DNA from: Alcaligenaceae bacterium | Lineage (GTDB): Bacteria; Pseudomonadota; Gammaproteobacteria; Burkholderiales; Burkholderiaceae_B | DNA length: 64,000 nucleotides | NCBI GenBank assembly: GCA_013416395.1 | Contig: JACCEP010000014.1 | Coordinates: 1 to 64,000, forward strand | Direction: 5' to 3' | Shown: piece by piece, positions 1 to 8,626 of the stretch | How positions within the stretch are numbered: the first letter of the stretch is position 1 | Layout of the letters: every line of letters starts with the position of its first letter | Translations under genes and position numbers: made by a program | The notes under the pieces: model-generated | What the model was told of the DNA's origin: nothing | Database searches by the model: none | Seen by the model: the letters and a program-made list of their open reading frames with translations, nothing else

Positions 1-651
1 CTTCAAGCTTGGCCAGAATCGCCTCTCGGCGCTCAAGGGAATATCTCATGGAAACCTTCTCTGTGCCCCGGGTTTGGACTTCAGACTCTAACATCAGTAG
101 AGGTTCCAACTATTCTGACAGGCGGGGTGCTGTATCTGATCGGCAGACGAGAAAGTGGGTTCTGCCGTTGTTTCCTGCCTGGCAAGAAACGACTAGCCAG
201 ATTCTTATGCATGCAGTATCTCGCTTCATTGGCTATCGCAAGTCTGTCTGCGGCGCTGTTTCTTCTTGTGGCAGATGTCTTTATTGTTGATCTGCCGGCT
301 CGCCCGCTAATCCCCGTTTTTATCCGCTACCTGATTGTCTGCGCCATATTCATGTTTGGTGGCATGGTCACGTCGGCGCTGCCGCTGACTTTTCAGGCAG
401 CAGGTTCGATATTTTCCATATGCCTGACGCTAATCGTGGTGTTTGGCTTGGCCAGCGAAGCGGGGGACGGCCCGCCGCATCATTGGATTCAGTACTTTAA
501 TGTTTTTGCTATTGCCAGACAGTTTCTGGTGGGGGGCAGTCAACCCGATGGCATTTGGGTTGCTATATGGCTCTACACGGTGGCCTGCATTGTGCTGGGC
601 ATTTATGGGTTCAAGCACTTCAGGATGAATCCAGAGTGGAGCAATCGGTGA
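1..651 (+). CDS. ABC-2-type transporter permease, C-terminal part (5' end outside window)
   Basis: The reading frame is open from the first base of the window to a TGA at 649-651, so the true start lies upstream. A GTG at 127 is available but is probably not the start, because the frame remains coding-like before it. The protein has at least four hydrophobic segments separated by short loops and ends in a basic, soluble tail, which fits the membrane subunit of an ABC-2 exporter. An ABC ATPase follows directly, supporting a two-component exporter. The substrate cannot be read from the sequence. Family assignment rests on hydrophobicity and neighbourhood rather than on a specific motif. Confidence 0.6.
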   Translation, partial: LQAWPESPLGAQGNISWKPSLCPGFGLQTLTSVEVPTILTGGVLYLIGRRESGFCRCFLPGKKRLARFLCMQYLASLAIASLSAALFLLVADVFIVDLPARPLIPVFIRYLIVCAIFMFGGMVTSALPLTFQAAGSIFSICLTLIVVFGLASEAGDGPPHHWIQYFNVFAIARQFLVGGSQPDGIWVAIWLYTVACIVLGIYGFKHFRMNPEWSNR

Positions 652-711
652 TGGCTGACACTGGCTGGCTTACGCGTTGAAGGACTGTGCTTCTCATATG
701 CACAGCACAAT

Positions 712-1380
712 GTGCTAAATGGTATTTCGCTGGCGATTGTCGAGGGGAGTATGGTCGGTTTATTGGGCGCTAACGGCGCCGGCAAAACGACCTTGTTCGA
801 CGTGATTTGTGGGTTGCGAAAACAGGCAGATGGATGTGTATTCACTTCGGATACTAAGTGTGGTATTGCTTATCTGCCTCAAGCGATAACCGTTCCTGAC
901 GCCCTCAAGCTGGGAGAGGTAGTGGATCTGGTACTGGGCGTCTCAGGCGCTAATAAACACCAATTGGATAGCCTGCTTGTCGAAGAACCGGAAAGAGTCC
1001 GTTCGCGCTTTAAACAGCTTTTGACCCGCAGGGGAAACAACTGCAGCTATGGCGAAAAACGCTGGCTGATTGTGATGCTGATGCTGGCCATGGATGCCAG
1101 CGTGTACTTGCTGGACGAACCTACTGCCGGAGTCGATTTAGAGTTCAGATACTTTATGTTCACGACATTAAAGCGGCTGGCTGCGCAGAAGAAGTCCGTG
1201 CTGTTCGCAACTCATATCGTCCAGGAAATAGAGCAATACGCCGATTGTTTTTATCTGCTCCACGACGGAAAGGCGCGCAGGTTTGAATCTTCAGGCGAAT
1301 TCATAGCGCTGGCGAAGGCCTCGACTATGGAAGAGGCCTTTGTTCGGCATATAAGCGATGGTGGCTTGGTTGGGGTGTAG
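712..1380 (+). CDS. ABC transporter ATP-binding protein, start region apparently frameshifted
   Basis: This is the ATPase partner of the preceding permease. It shows Walker A (GANGAGKTT), a divergent signature (CSYGEKRW instead of LSGGQ), Walker B followed by LLDEPTAGVD, and a switch His in FATHI. The GTG at 712 is the first usable start in frame, but ABC-like residues (LRVEGLCFSY, the A-loop region) continue upstream to about 664 in the same frame with no start codon. The ATG at 651-653, which overlaps the permease stop as TGATG, is in another frame that stops at 678-680. The gene is therefore either frameshifted near its start, carries a sequencing error, or uses an unusual start. The body of the domain is intact. 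Confidence 0.65.
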   Translation: MLNGISLAIVEGSMVGLLGANGAGKTTLFDVICGLRKQADGCVFTSDTKCGIAYLPQAITVPDALKLGEVVDLVLGVSGANKHQLDSLLVEEPERVRSRFKQLLTRRGNNCSYGEKRWLIVMLMLAMDASVYLLDEPTAGVDLEFRYFMFTTLKRLAAQKKSVLFATHIVQEIEQYADCFYLLHDGKARRFESSGEFIALAKASTMEEAFVRHISDGGLVGV

Positions 1381-1484
1381 GCCTGGGGCGGCGGTTGATC
1401 GGCGCGGTAACGCCGGCCCGTTGCAATGCTTGTGGGCGGCAGACGTTAAAATCGTCAGCTTTGGCACTACAGGAATAGACCGCA

Positions 1485-2945
1485 ATGACAAATGCCGGCG
1501 ATGCAGCGGCCTGCGTGAACGACGGCGTGAGGGGCGAAGACCATGAAGTGATTCTGGTGCTGGACTTGGGCTCGACCTGGCTCAAGGGCGGCCTTGCGCG
1601 TGCTGATGGTAGCCTTCTTTATATCAACCGCGTCGCGTCGCCCTTGCGAGGTGCCACTGCGCTGGATGCCGAAACTGTGTGGCAGGCCGTACTGTCCATG
1701 CTACTGCGGCTGCACGGCAAGGCCGGGCAGGGTAAGGCACTGGCCATTGCGATTACCGGGGCGACGCGAACCCATGTGTTTCTAGATGGTCAGGGTCAAC
1801 CTTGCGGGCCGGTCATGCTCTGGAATGATCCCGCTGGCGCGCAGCATGGCGACTGTGTAGCCCAGGCCTATGGTATTTCGGGCAGCAGCGCTGGGTATGG
1901 TGCTTTCCATCCCCTGTCGCGCGTGCTGCAGTTTGCGCAGGATCATGATGGTGTGTTGCCTCATGCCATGGCCGAGATCAAAGACTGGCTGAACAGTCGT
2001 CTAACCGGGCGGCTCGTGACAGACGATGTGGCGTACGGCCGCATTGTGTCCGGGCATGGCGGCGATACCTGTTTGTTCGACGTGCTGGGTCGACTTGGTC
2101 TCCGCACGTCGGTGGTTCCGTCTCCTGCCTCACCAGTCAGTGTGCTGGGCATGGCCACTTGCAGTGGTTTGCAGGGTGTGCCCGTCGTCGTTGGCAGTTT
2201 CGATACGTGGGCATCCTGTCTGGGTATGGGTGCCATGCTCGATGGCGGCGTCTACGATATTTCGGGCACTACTCAAGTGCTGGGCACGTTCAGCGTTCGG
2301 CCACGCCCAGTTAAAGGCATGGTGTCCATGCCCTGGACCGATACACTTTGGCAAACCGGCGGCCCGTGCCAGACGGGCATGGGCTCTCTGGCCTGGTTTG
2401 CACGCGCCTTTCTGGGCAGCGATGATCCGGCTGACACGCTTGCTGCCGCGCAAGCCTCGAGCGCGAACGATGTGCCGCTCTGTCTTCCCTATTTGTCGGG
2501 CGAACGCATGCCTTTGTGGAACGATACACTTTCTGCCAGTTTCCACGGCGTAAAATCTCATCACGTTCGGGCCGACATGGCGCAGGCGTTGGTTGAAGGG
2601 CTGGTGTTGGCGCACAGGCTGGCGCTAGACGTCATGCAAGTACGTGGGCCCGATGCAGTGCTGCATATGAGTGGAGGCGGGGCACAATTACCGCAATGGG
2701 TTCAGGCGCGCGCAGACGGTTTCGATATGGCCATAGAATTATGCTTGGCTGAAGAAACGGCGCTGGCCGGCGCCGCGCTAGCGGCAGGCGTTGCGACGGG
2801 GCGGTACGATAGCATCGCTGCGGCGCAAAGCGTCGTGGCGGCGGGCCACAGCCGCATTTTGCCCCGAAGGGAACGTGCCGCCTATTTTGAATCCAAGGCT
2901 GCCGCTTTTTCATCGATGTTGAGCAGGGATGTTTCTCTATCATGA
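1485..2945 (+). CDS. FGGY-family carbohydrate kinase
   Basis: This 486-residue protein has the two-domain FGGY layout: an N-terminal ATPase fold opening with LVLDLGSTWLKGGL and a C-terminal half with MSGGGAQLPQWVQARAD, the usual adenosine-binding motif. FGGY enzymes phosphorylate sugars or polyols after uptake. It is the first gene of an operon with a CUT2 sugar transporter, and its stop overlaps the permease start by 4 bp (ATGA), so it probably phosphorylates the imported sugar. The closest-looking subfamily is xylulokinase-like, but the substrate is not readable. The ATG at 1485 gives about 20 extra residues before the conserved fold; GTG at 1527 is a possible later start. Confidence 0.8.
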   Translation: MTNAGDAAACVNDGVRGEDHEVILVLDLGSTWLKGGLARADGSLLYINRVASPLRGATALDAETVWQAVLSMLLRLHGKAGQGKALAIAITGATRTHVFLDGQGQPCGPVMLWNDPAGAQHGDCVAQAYGISGSSAGYGAFHPLSRVLQFAQDHDGVLPHAMAEIKDWLNSRLTGRLVTDDVAYGRIVSGHGGDTCLFDVLGRLGLRTSVVPSPASPVSVLGMATCSGLQGVPVVVGSFDTWASCLGMGAMLDGGVYDISGTTQVLGTFSVRPRPVKGMVSMPWTDTLWQTGGPCQTGMGSLAWFARAFLGSDDPADTLAAAQASSANDVPLCLPYLSGERMPLWNDTLSASFHGVKSHHVRADMAQALVEGLVLAHRLALDVMQVRGPDAVLHMSGGGAQLPQWVQARADGFDMAIELCLAEETALAGAALAAGVATGRYDSIAAAQSVVAAGHSRILPRRERAAYFESKAAAFSSMLSRDVSLS

Positions 2946-3898
2946 GCACCACGCAGTTTCACACCTGGTTGAGCCGTTATGGCACCTGTATTGCAGGCAT
3001 TGCCTTGTTCGTCTTTTTTGCGTTGGCGGCACCCAACTTTCTTTCCATCCTCAATCTTTCTAACATCGTCAAACAGATCAGCTTCATGGCCATCCTTGGG
3101 CTGGGGTTCTCGCTGGCGTTGCTCGTGTCCGAGCTTGATCTGTCCTTTGCCAATGTGTGCAGTCTTTGCGCTGTTTGCGTTGGCTGGTTCATCCACAATG
3201 GGCATTCACCCGAGGTGGCCGTGGCGGCGGGGCTGGTGGTTGGTGTTGGTGCGGGCCTGCTCAACGGTTTGCTCGTCACGTTCTTACGCATTCCCTCTTT
3301 GATCGCCACGCTGGCCACCGCATCGGTGGCTAATGGCTTTTCGTTTATGGTTACCGAAGGCGTGGCCTTTGTCGGCCAGTGGGATCCGCGTTTCCTGTGG
3401 CTGGGCCGGGGTTTCATTTTCGGCATACCGACGCTGATTGTTGGGTTGCTGGTCGTCAATGTACTGGCCTGGTTTATGCTCAAACAAACGCGACTTGGAT
3501 TCCGTATGTTGGCAGTGGGCGAAGCCACGGAGGCAGCCAGACTGGCGGGCGTGAATGTGCGGGCGATCAAAATCATTGGCCTGACATTGTCGGGGCTGGC
3601 GGCGGGTCTGACGGCAGTACTCATGACATCGAGTCTGGCGTCAGCTGCACCTAACTCTGCCGCCGACCTGATGCTCACGGCCATCGCGGCCGTATTGCTG
3701 GGCATGACCATGTTCGAGCCGGGCCGTGCCAATGTGCCGGGCACGCTGTTCGGCGCCATGATCATAGGTATGTTGGGCAATGGGCTGGTTCTCATGGGTG
3801 TCCAGTATTACTTTCAGGATATTCTTCTAGGTGTCATCATTGTGGTCTCGGTCGCGCTTTCTTCATCCGTTCTCAAGAAGGCTGCCTTTTCCATCTAG
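2942..3898 (+). CDS. CUT2 sugar ABC transporter permease (RbsC/FrcC-like)
   Basis: This 318-residue, strongly hydrophobic protein carries the BPD_transp_2 pattern. About eight to ten membrane helices are visible, together with the family motif near the C-terminus (NSAADLMLTAIAAVLLG, followed by GTLFGAMIIG). It forms the inner-membrane channel of a ribose/fructose-type importer. It overlaps the kinase stop by 4 bp and is followed by the binding protein and ATPase genes, so all four are probably co-transcribed. The size is normal for the family. Confidence 0.85.
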   Translation: MSTTQFHTWLSRYGTCIAGIALFVFFALAAPNFLSILNLSNIVKQISFMAILGLGFSLALLVSELDLSFANVCSLCAVCVGWFIHNGHSPEVAVAAGLVVGVGAGLLNGLLVTFLRIPSLIATLATASVANGFSFMVTEGVAFVGQWDPRFLWLGRGFIFGIPTLIVGLLVVNVLAWFMLKQTRLGFRMLAVGEATEAARLAGVNVRAIKIIGLTLSGLAAGLTAVLMTSSLASAAPNSAADLMLTAIAAVLLGMTMFEPGRANVPGTLFGAMIIGMLGNGLVLMGVQYYFQDILLGVIIVVSVALSSSVLKKAAFSI

Positions 3899-3959
3899 AC
3901 CTTGTGTCGTCAGACTGTTCCAACTCTTATCAAGACAACCTCCTATTACAGGGAAAACC

Positions 3960-4907
3960 ATGCGCACTTCTCTTTTCCGTCTTCTTGCCGCTACGGCGCT
4001 GTCCATAGGTTGTGCTGGTGCAGCCCATGCCACCAAACTGGCCATAGTCGGCTTCCAGATGTCGTCCGAAACCCATGCGCGCGTGGTCAATGCCGCCAAA
4101 GCGCAAGCCGAAGCTAAGGGCTGGGACGTGCAAGTGCTAAACAGCAAGGGAGATATGTCGACACATATCAACCAGTTGAACAACCTGATCTTGAGCAAGC
4201 CGGACGGCATCATTGTGGCCATGGGCAAGCCCCTGCAAGCGCAGGAACAGTTTAAGCAGGCCAAAGAGGCTGGCATTGCGCTGGTCACCGTCATGAGTGG
4301 CACCAGTTCTGATGCATTGGTAGACGTCGCCGTCAATGAATACTCTGCAGGCGCACAGGCTGCTCTGTATCTACTGGACCACTTGAACTATCAGGGCAAC
4401 ATTCTGACGCAGCGCTTCGAAGGCAATGTTGGCACTCGAATTCGCGGCAAAATCCTGGACGTTGTGCTGAGCGAGAATCCGGCGGTCAAGCAGATCGGTT
4501 CCCATACCATGGCGCGCACGGCCTCCTGGCGCGACGATGTTCAGGCTGGCATGAACGCCTTGCTGCTCAAGAACCAGGGCAAGGTCGATGGTATCTGGGC
4601 ATCTTTTGATGCGCAGGCTTATATCATTGATGACATTCTTCAGCAGCAGGGCGCCAAGAAAGGCAAGCCGGTGCTGGTCAGCATAGATGGCGGACCGGAA
4701 ACCTATCGTCGAATTGCCGATCCGGCATCGCTCATGATGGCGACGGTAATGATTCCCTTCGAGAAGATGGGCGTCAAAGCGGTCGATGTCATTGATGCAG
4801 TCGCTGTCCAAAAAGTCGCGCTGAACAAGGTCGTTCACGGCCCATATCTCTACCTGGACGCTGAACTTGTCGATGCGGACAATGTGAAAGATTTTCTAAA
4901 GAACTGA
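3960..4907 (+). CDS. Periplasmic sugar-binding protein of CUT2 ABC transporter
   Basis: This 315-residue Peripla_BP_4-type protein begins with a Sec signal peptide of about 24 residues (MRTSLFRLL, hydrophobic core, cut after AHA). The mature part shows the tandem alpha/beta fold typical of ribose/fructose binding proteins. Conserved blocks include NLILSKPDGIIVAMG and a C-terminal MMATVMIPFEKMG. The frame extends upstream to 3831 but the ATG at 3960 is chosen because it starts exactly at the signal peptide and follows the permease stop. It delivers substrate to the permease at 2942-3898. The ligand is unknown. Confidence 0.85.
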   Translation: MRTSLFRLLAATALSIGCAGAAHATKLAIVGFQMSSETHARVVNAAKAQAEAKGWDVQVLNSKGDMSTHINQLNNLILSKPDGIIVAMGKPLQAQEQFKQAKEAGIALVTVMSGTSSDALVDVAVNEYSAGAQAALYLLDHLNYQGNILTQRFEGNVGTRIRGKILDVVLSENPAVKQIGSHTMARTASWRDDVQAGMNALLLKNQGKVDGIWASFDAQAYIIDDILQQQGAKKGKPVLVSIDGGPETYRRIADPASLMMATVMIPFEKMGVKAVDVIDAVAVQKVALNKVVHGPYLYLDAELVDADNVKDFLKN

Positions 4908-4913
4908 CTCGTT

Positions 4914-5678
4914 GTGAATAAAATCCTGGAATTGCGGCAGCTTACCAAGCACTACGGTGCAGTACAGGCTTTGCGCGGCGTTGATGTGGTTGTCTATGAA
5001 GGCGAAGTGCTGGCTATCTGCGGTGACAACGGCGCGGGTAAAAGCACCCTGATCAAGGTGGTGTCTGGCGCTCATCCTATGACGTCAGGCCAGTTGTTGC
5101 TTTCCGGGCGTGCGGTACGCTGGGCCTCTCCGCATGACGCGCTCTCCAACGGCGTGGCTACGATTTACCAGGATTTGGCCCTGGCACCGCGCCTGACCGT
5201 ATGGCAGAACGTATTTCTGGGGGCTGAGTTGCGGCGCCGAGTCTTGCCAGGGCTGTCCGTGCTCGACAAGCGTTGCATGCGCGCGCAGACAGCACACTAT
5301 CTTGAGCGGTTAAATCAGGATATTGATGATGTGGATCGTCCGGTGTCGGATTTTTCCGGCGGGCAGCGACAGGCAGTGGCAATTGCCCGTGCTTTGCGCT
5401 GGCAGGCCCGTATCGTCATCATGGACGAACCCACCGCCGCGTTGGGCGTTAAGGAAACGGCAAGAGTCCTGGCATTGATACAGCAACTTAAGAGCGAAGG
5501 CGTGACCGTATTGCTGATAAGCCACAACATGGAAGATGTTGTGCACGTCGCCGACCGGGTAGTCATCCTCAAGGCGGGCAGGGTTGCAGCGCAAGGCCCA
5601 GTGCTGGGCCTGCGTCCAGCATCACTGGCGCAGGCCATCATGACCGGGCAATGGCCGCAGCTGCCCGCTACTGCCTGA
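4914..5678 (+). CDS. Sugar ABC transporter ATPase, single-domain (FrcA-like)
   Basis: This ATPase energises the preceding sugar importer. It shows Walker A (GDNGAGKST), Q-loop (YQDLALAP), signature (FSGGQRQ), Walker B (RIVIMDEPTAAL) and switch His (LLISHN). At 254 residues it has one nucleotide-binding domain, unlike the roughly 500-residue tandem-domain RbsA/XylG proteins. This matches the FrcA type found in fructose importers. The start is GTG at 4914, six bases after the binding-protein stop. Its last 11 bases overlap the convergent efflux gene. Confidence 0.85.
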   Translation: MNKILELRQLTKHYGAVQALRGVDVVVYEGEVLAICGDNGAGKSTLIKVVSGAHPMTSGQLLLSGRAVRWASPHDALSNGVATIYQDLALAPRLTVWQNVFLGAELRRRVLPGLSVLDKRCMRAQTAHYLERLNQDIDDVDRPVSDFSGGQRQAVAIARALRWQARIVIMDEPTAALGVKETARVLALIQQLKSEGVTVLLISHNMEDVVHVADRVVILKAGRVAAQGPVLGLRPASLAQAIMTGQWPQLPATA

Positions 5679-6969
5679 CCCGTCGTCTTTCAGGCAGCAG
5701 AAAGGCAGCGAACCCCAGAATCGGCAAGAAGGAACACACCTTGTAGACGAACTCTATGCTTGTTGCGTCGGCCAGGTTGCCCAGAGCGGCTGCGCCAATA
5801 CCGGCCATGCCAAAGGCGAGCCCGAAGAACAGGCCAGAGATCATGCCGGTTTTGCCGGGTACTAGTTCTTGCGCATAGACCAGAATGGCCGAGAACGCCG
5901 AGGCGATGACCAGGCCGATAATAAAGATAAGCACAATGGTCCAGGTCAGGTTGGCATAGGGTAAGGCGAGTGCAAAGGGGGCGGCGCCCAGAATGGAGCC
6001 CCAGATTACGCGTTTGCGACCGATGCGGTCACCCACAGGCCCACCAACCAGTGTGCCCAAGGCCACGGCAAAAAGAAACACGAAAAGACAGTACTGTGCG
6101 TTCTGTATGGTCAGGCCGAATCGGTCCATAAGATAAAACGTCAGGTAGCTGTTCAGGCCAGCCAGGTAGAAGTATTTGGAAAAAATCAGAATCAGCAGTA
6201 CGCCCAGCGCGCCCATGACCTGCCGTCTGCTCAACCCTGTTTCTGTGCGACCAAGGCTGGAACGGCCACGCACCGTGTTTACATTGGCGGCATACCAGTG
6301 GCTGACCCGCATAAGGATCAGCATGGCGACCAACGCGGCCAGCGAGAACCAGGCAACACTGCCCTGGCCCAGCGGCACGATAATGAGCGCTGCCAGCAGT
6401 GGGCCCAACGAAGATCCAATATTGCCGCCAACCTGAAAAATAGATTGCGCCAGGCCGTGTTGGCCCGCCGACGCCATACGCGCCACGCGTGAGGATTCAG
6501 GATGAAAGACCGAGGAGCCCATGCCGATAAGTGCGGCTGCTGCTACAACGCTGGGGAAGTTCCAGGCTTGTGAAAGAAGCAGCAGGCCGCAGAAGGTGAA
6601 CCCCATGCCGATAGGCAGCGAGTAGGGTTTGGGCCTTTTGTCTGTGAACGCGCCGATCAGCGGCTGAAGCAGCGAAGATGAAAACTGGAAAGCCAAGGTG
6701 ATGATGCCAATCTGCGCGAAGCTAAGCGAAAAACTGCCCTTGAGCACGGGATACAGTGCCAGCAGCACCGACTGCATCATGTCATTGAGCAGATGGGAAA
6801 CGCTGATGGCCGCCAGGATTTTGTAGACCACACCAGTGTCCTGGCTGCTCGCCGGCATGTTGGGTGCTACCGGATCGGCCAGCGGTGCGCCGGCCTCAAC
6901 CAGTGGGGCGTGCAGGTCTTGCGCGTCGGAGCTGGGCGAAGGGGGGATTGTTGCTGTGGCTGGATTCAT
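5668..6969 (-). CDS. fsr: MFS efflux transporter, fosmidomycin-resistance (Fsr) type
   Basis: This 433-residue major facilitator protein shows about twelve membrane helices. It has Fsr-like blocks: HLLNDMMQSVLLALYPVLK early, GSSVFHPESSRVARMAS in the fourth segment, and GPVGDRIGRKR in the central loop. Fsr proteins export fosmidomycin and related compounds in E. coli; the true substrate here is not known. The frame extends to 7035, but the ATG at 6969 removes an atypical basic leader and is the more likely start. An AraC regulator is divergent 103 bp away, the usual neighbour for regulated efflux. Confidence 0.8.
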   Translation of the reverse strand: MNPATATIPPSPSSDAQDLHAPLVEAGAPLADPVAPNMPASSQDTGVVYKILAAISVSHLLNDMMQSVLLALYPVLKGSFSLSFAQIGIITLAFQFSSSLLQPLIGAFTDKRPKPYSLPIGMGFTFCGLLLLSQAWNFPSVVAAAALIGMGSSVFHPESSRVARMASAGQHGLAQSIFQVGGNIGSSLGPLLAALIIVPLGQGSVAWFSLAALVAMLILMRVSHWYAANVNTVRGRSSLGRTETGLSRRQVMGALGVLLILIFSKYFYLAGLNSYLTFYLMDRFGLTIQNAQYCLFVFLFAVALGTLVGGPVGDRIGRKRVIWGSILGAAPFALALPYANLTWTIVLIFIIGLVIASAFSAILVYAQELVPGKTGMISGLFFGLAFGMAGIGAAALGNLADATSIEFVYKVCSFLPILGFAAFLLPERRRVRQ

Positions 6970-7072
6970 GTTGCGGGTGGCCGACGGCCTGAAAGGGTGT
7001 AGCGATGAAATTTTAAATTTCAAAGACTTAAACACAAAATATAGACGCGTACGAGTTGGCTGTCGTTAGAAT

Positions 7073-7897
7073 ATGAGACATTCATCAGCGAATTTCGGAC
7101 AGCCCATGCCTCATACGATAGACCTGCTTGAACAAGCCGACCGCGACGTCGTGGTTGTGGAGTCAAGTTATCCCGATGGCCATGTGGTGGCCACTCACAC
7201 GCACAAGCGTGTACAACTGCTGCATGCGATCAGCGGCATCATGCGTCTGGAGACTGACGCAGGCACATGGATTGTTCCTCCCGGGTTCGCTTTGTGGATA
7301 CCTGCGGGAATACGGCATCAATTGCGTACGACCAGGGTAACCACACGCAGTCTTTATTTTCGTTTGAATGCATTGCGCAATGCGCCGCAAGCTTGCCAGG
7401 TGATCGAAGTTTCGCCTTTGCTACGGGCGTTGATTGACGCAGCAGCCCACGTGCCCGTGTTGTACGACACCAGGCAGCGCGACGGCATGCTCATGCGCTT
7501 GCTGTTGCTCGAGGCCTGCCAATCGCCGGCCGCACCGTTTCATTTGCCCATGCCGCACGACAGCCAACTGGCGGCGCTGTGCAATGCGTTTTTTGCGGCA
7601 CCTATGCAGACAGTTACCCCGTCGCAGTGGGCACAAGTACTGCATGTCAGCGAACGCACGTTTTACCGGCGGTTTCTGGCGGGAACCGGGTTGAGCTTTA
7701 TGGAGTGGCGCCGAAAGGCTTGCGTCTTCGTCGCCATCTCCCGGCTCACGTTGGGCGATAGCGTGACGCGTATTGCACTGGATATGGGTTATGAAAGCTC
7801 GTCGGCGTTTTCGGCGATGTTCCGCAAAGAGACCGGCAAGCCGCCGAGCGCCTATGCGCGCCATGCGGTACAGGACCGCCTCAGCTTGCCAGCTTAA
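7073..7897 (+). CDS. AraC-family transcriptional regulator with cupin sensor domain
   Basis: The N-terminal half (about residues 20-110) is a cupin-like ligand domain with HTHKRVQLLHAISG and WIVPPGFALWIPAG. The C-terminal half contains the double helix-turn-helix of AraC/XylS regulators, ending with IALDMGYESSSAFSAMFRKETGKPPSAY. It is divergent from the fsr-type efflux gene, which is its most likely target. Two starts are possible: ATG 7073 and ATG 7106 (MPHTIDLLEQ); the second matches the usual beginning of this subfamily. Its stop overlaps the convergent LuxR gene by 4 bp. Confidence 0.82.
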   Translation: MRHSSANFGQPMPHTIDLLEQADRDVVVVESSYPDGHVVATHTHKRVQLLHAISGIMRLETDAGTWIVPPGFALWIPAGIRHQLRTTRVTTRSLYFRLNALRNAPQACQVIEVSPLLRALIDAAAHVPVLYDTRQRDGMLMRLLLLEACQSPAAPFHLPMPHDSQLAALCNAFFAAPMQTVTPSQWAQVLHVSERTFYRRFLAGTGLSFMEWRRKACVFVAISRLTLGDSVTRIALDMGYESSSAFSAMFRKETGKPPSAYARHAVQDRLSLPA

Positions 7898-8457
7898 TGC
7901 GCGGGCGTCGTCACCATGACAATCTTGGAGACGAGTTCGGCGGTATTTTTGGCGCCCAGTTTTTTCATGAGTCGTGCTCGGTGTACCTCTACCGTTCGAT
8001 GCGAAATGCCCAGCACCTGGGCTGTCTCTTTGCACGTTAGCCCATTGACGATATAGCCTGAAATTTCTTGCTCGCGCCTGGTGAGATCAGCCGTTTTGGT
8101 CTGGTTGTGATGGATGCGTTCAAAACTCCATATCATCAAGCTGAAGGGATCTTCGGGGGTCAGGGTGACCCCTCGCGCACGCGCCCAGAAAATCTGCCTG
8201 TCGCTGTGCTGCATAAAGCGTTCGTCTTCATAAGTGGTCATGGTGCTTAGAGCCCGCAGACATCGCTCGCCAATCTGGTAATAGTCAGCACTGCTTGGGT
8301 AGAGCTTGAGGATCAACTCGCCTTCCATATCTTGCACCTGATAGCCGAACAGCGTGGCAAATGCTTTGTTGCAGCGAAGAATGGTGCGGTTCTGGGTGAT
8401 GATTTGCGGAGCTGGCGATTCTCGAAAGGCGAGTTCTTCGAGGTTGGATTCAAGCAT
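7894..8457 (-). CDS. PAS-LuxR transcriptional regulator
   Basis: This 187-residue protein joins an N-terminal PAS sensor domain (residues about 8-115, with ITQNRTILRCNKAFATLFGY) to a C-terminal LuxR/FixJ helix-turn-helix (LTRREQEISGYIVNGLTCKE, then ISHRTVEVHRARLMKKLG). There is no phospho-receiver Asp domain, so it probably senses a ligand or cofactor directly through PAS. It is divergent from the acyl-CoA synthetase at 8627, which is the likely target. The 169-bp intergenic region has three TACGTA hexamers. The signal is unknown. Confidence 0.82.
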   Translation of the reverse strand: MLESNLEELAFRESPAPQIITQNRTILRCNKAFATLFGYQVQDMEGELILKLYPSSADYYQIGERCLRALSTMTTYEDERFMQHSDRQIFWARARGVTLTPEDPFSLMIWSFERIHHNQTKTADLTRREQEISGYIVNGLTCKETAQVLGISHRTVEVHRARLMKKLGAKNTAELVSKIVMVTTPAH

Positions 8458-8473
8458 GGCTTTCCCCTGATGC

Positions 8474-8515
8474 TACGTACGTGAATACGTAATTGCACGC
8501 ATAGACATACGTATG
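8474..8515. promoter_or_regulatory. Cluster of TACGTA hexamers, candidate operator of the PAS-LuxR regulator
   Basis: TACGTA occurs three times in 42 bases: 8474-8479, 8486-8491 and 8508-8513. The last copy sits inside the perfect 10-bp palindrome CATACGTATG (8506-8515). The cluster lies 17-58 bp upstream of the luxR-type start and about 110-150 bp upstream of the acyl-CoA synthetase start. FixJ/NarL-type regulators commonly bind short inverted repeats of this kind. The operator role is inferred. Confidence 0.5.
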
Positions 8516-8626
8516 CTAGCGGGCGACTATAAAAAAAACAAATGCAAGGAGATATTCATGAGACCGAATACCGTTTCAAACGTAGGCAGTGGTCACACAT
8601 TGACACCAAGCGGGGAGTAAGCGACC

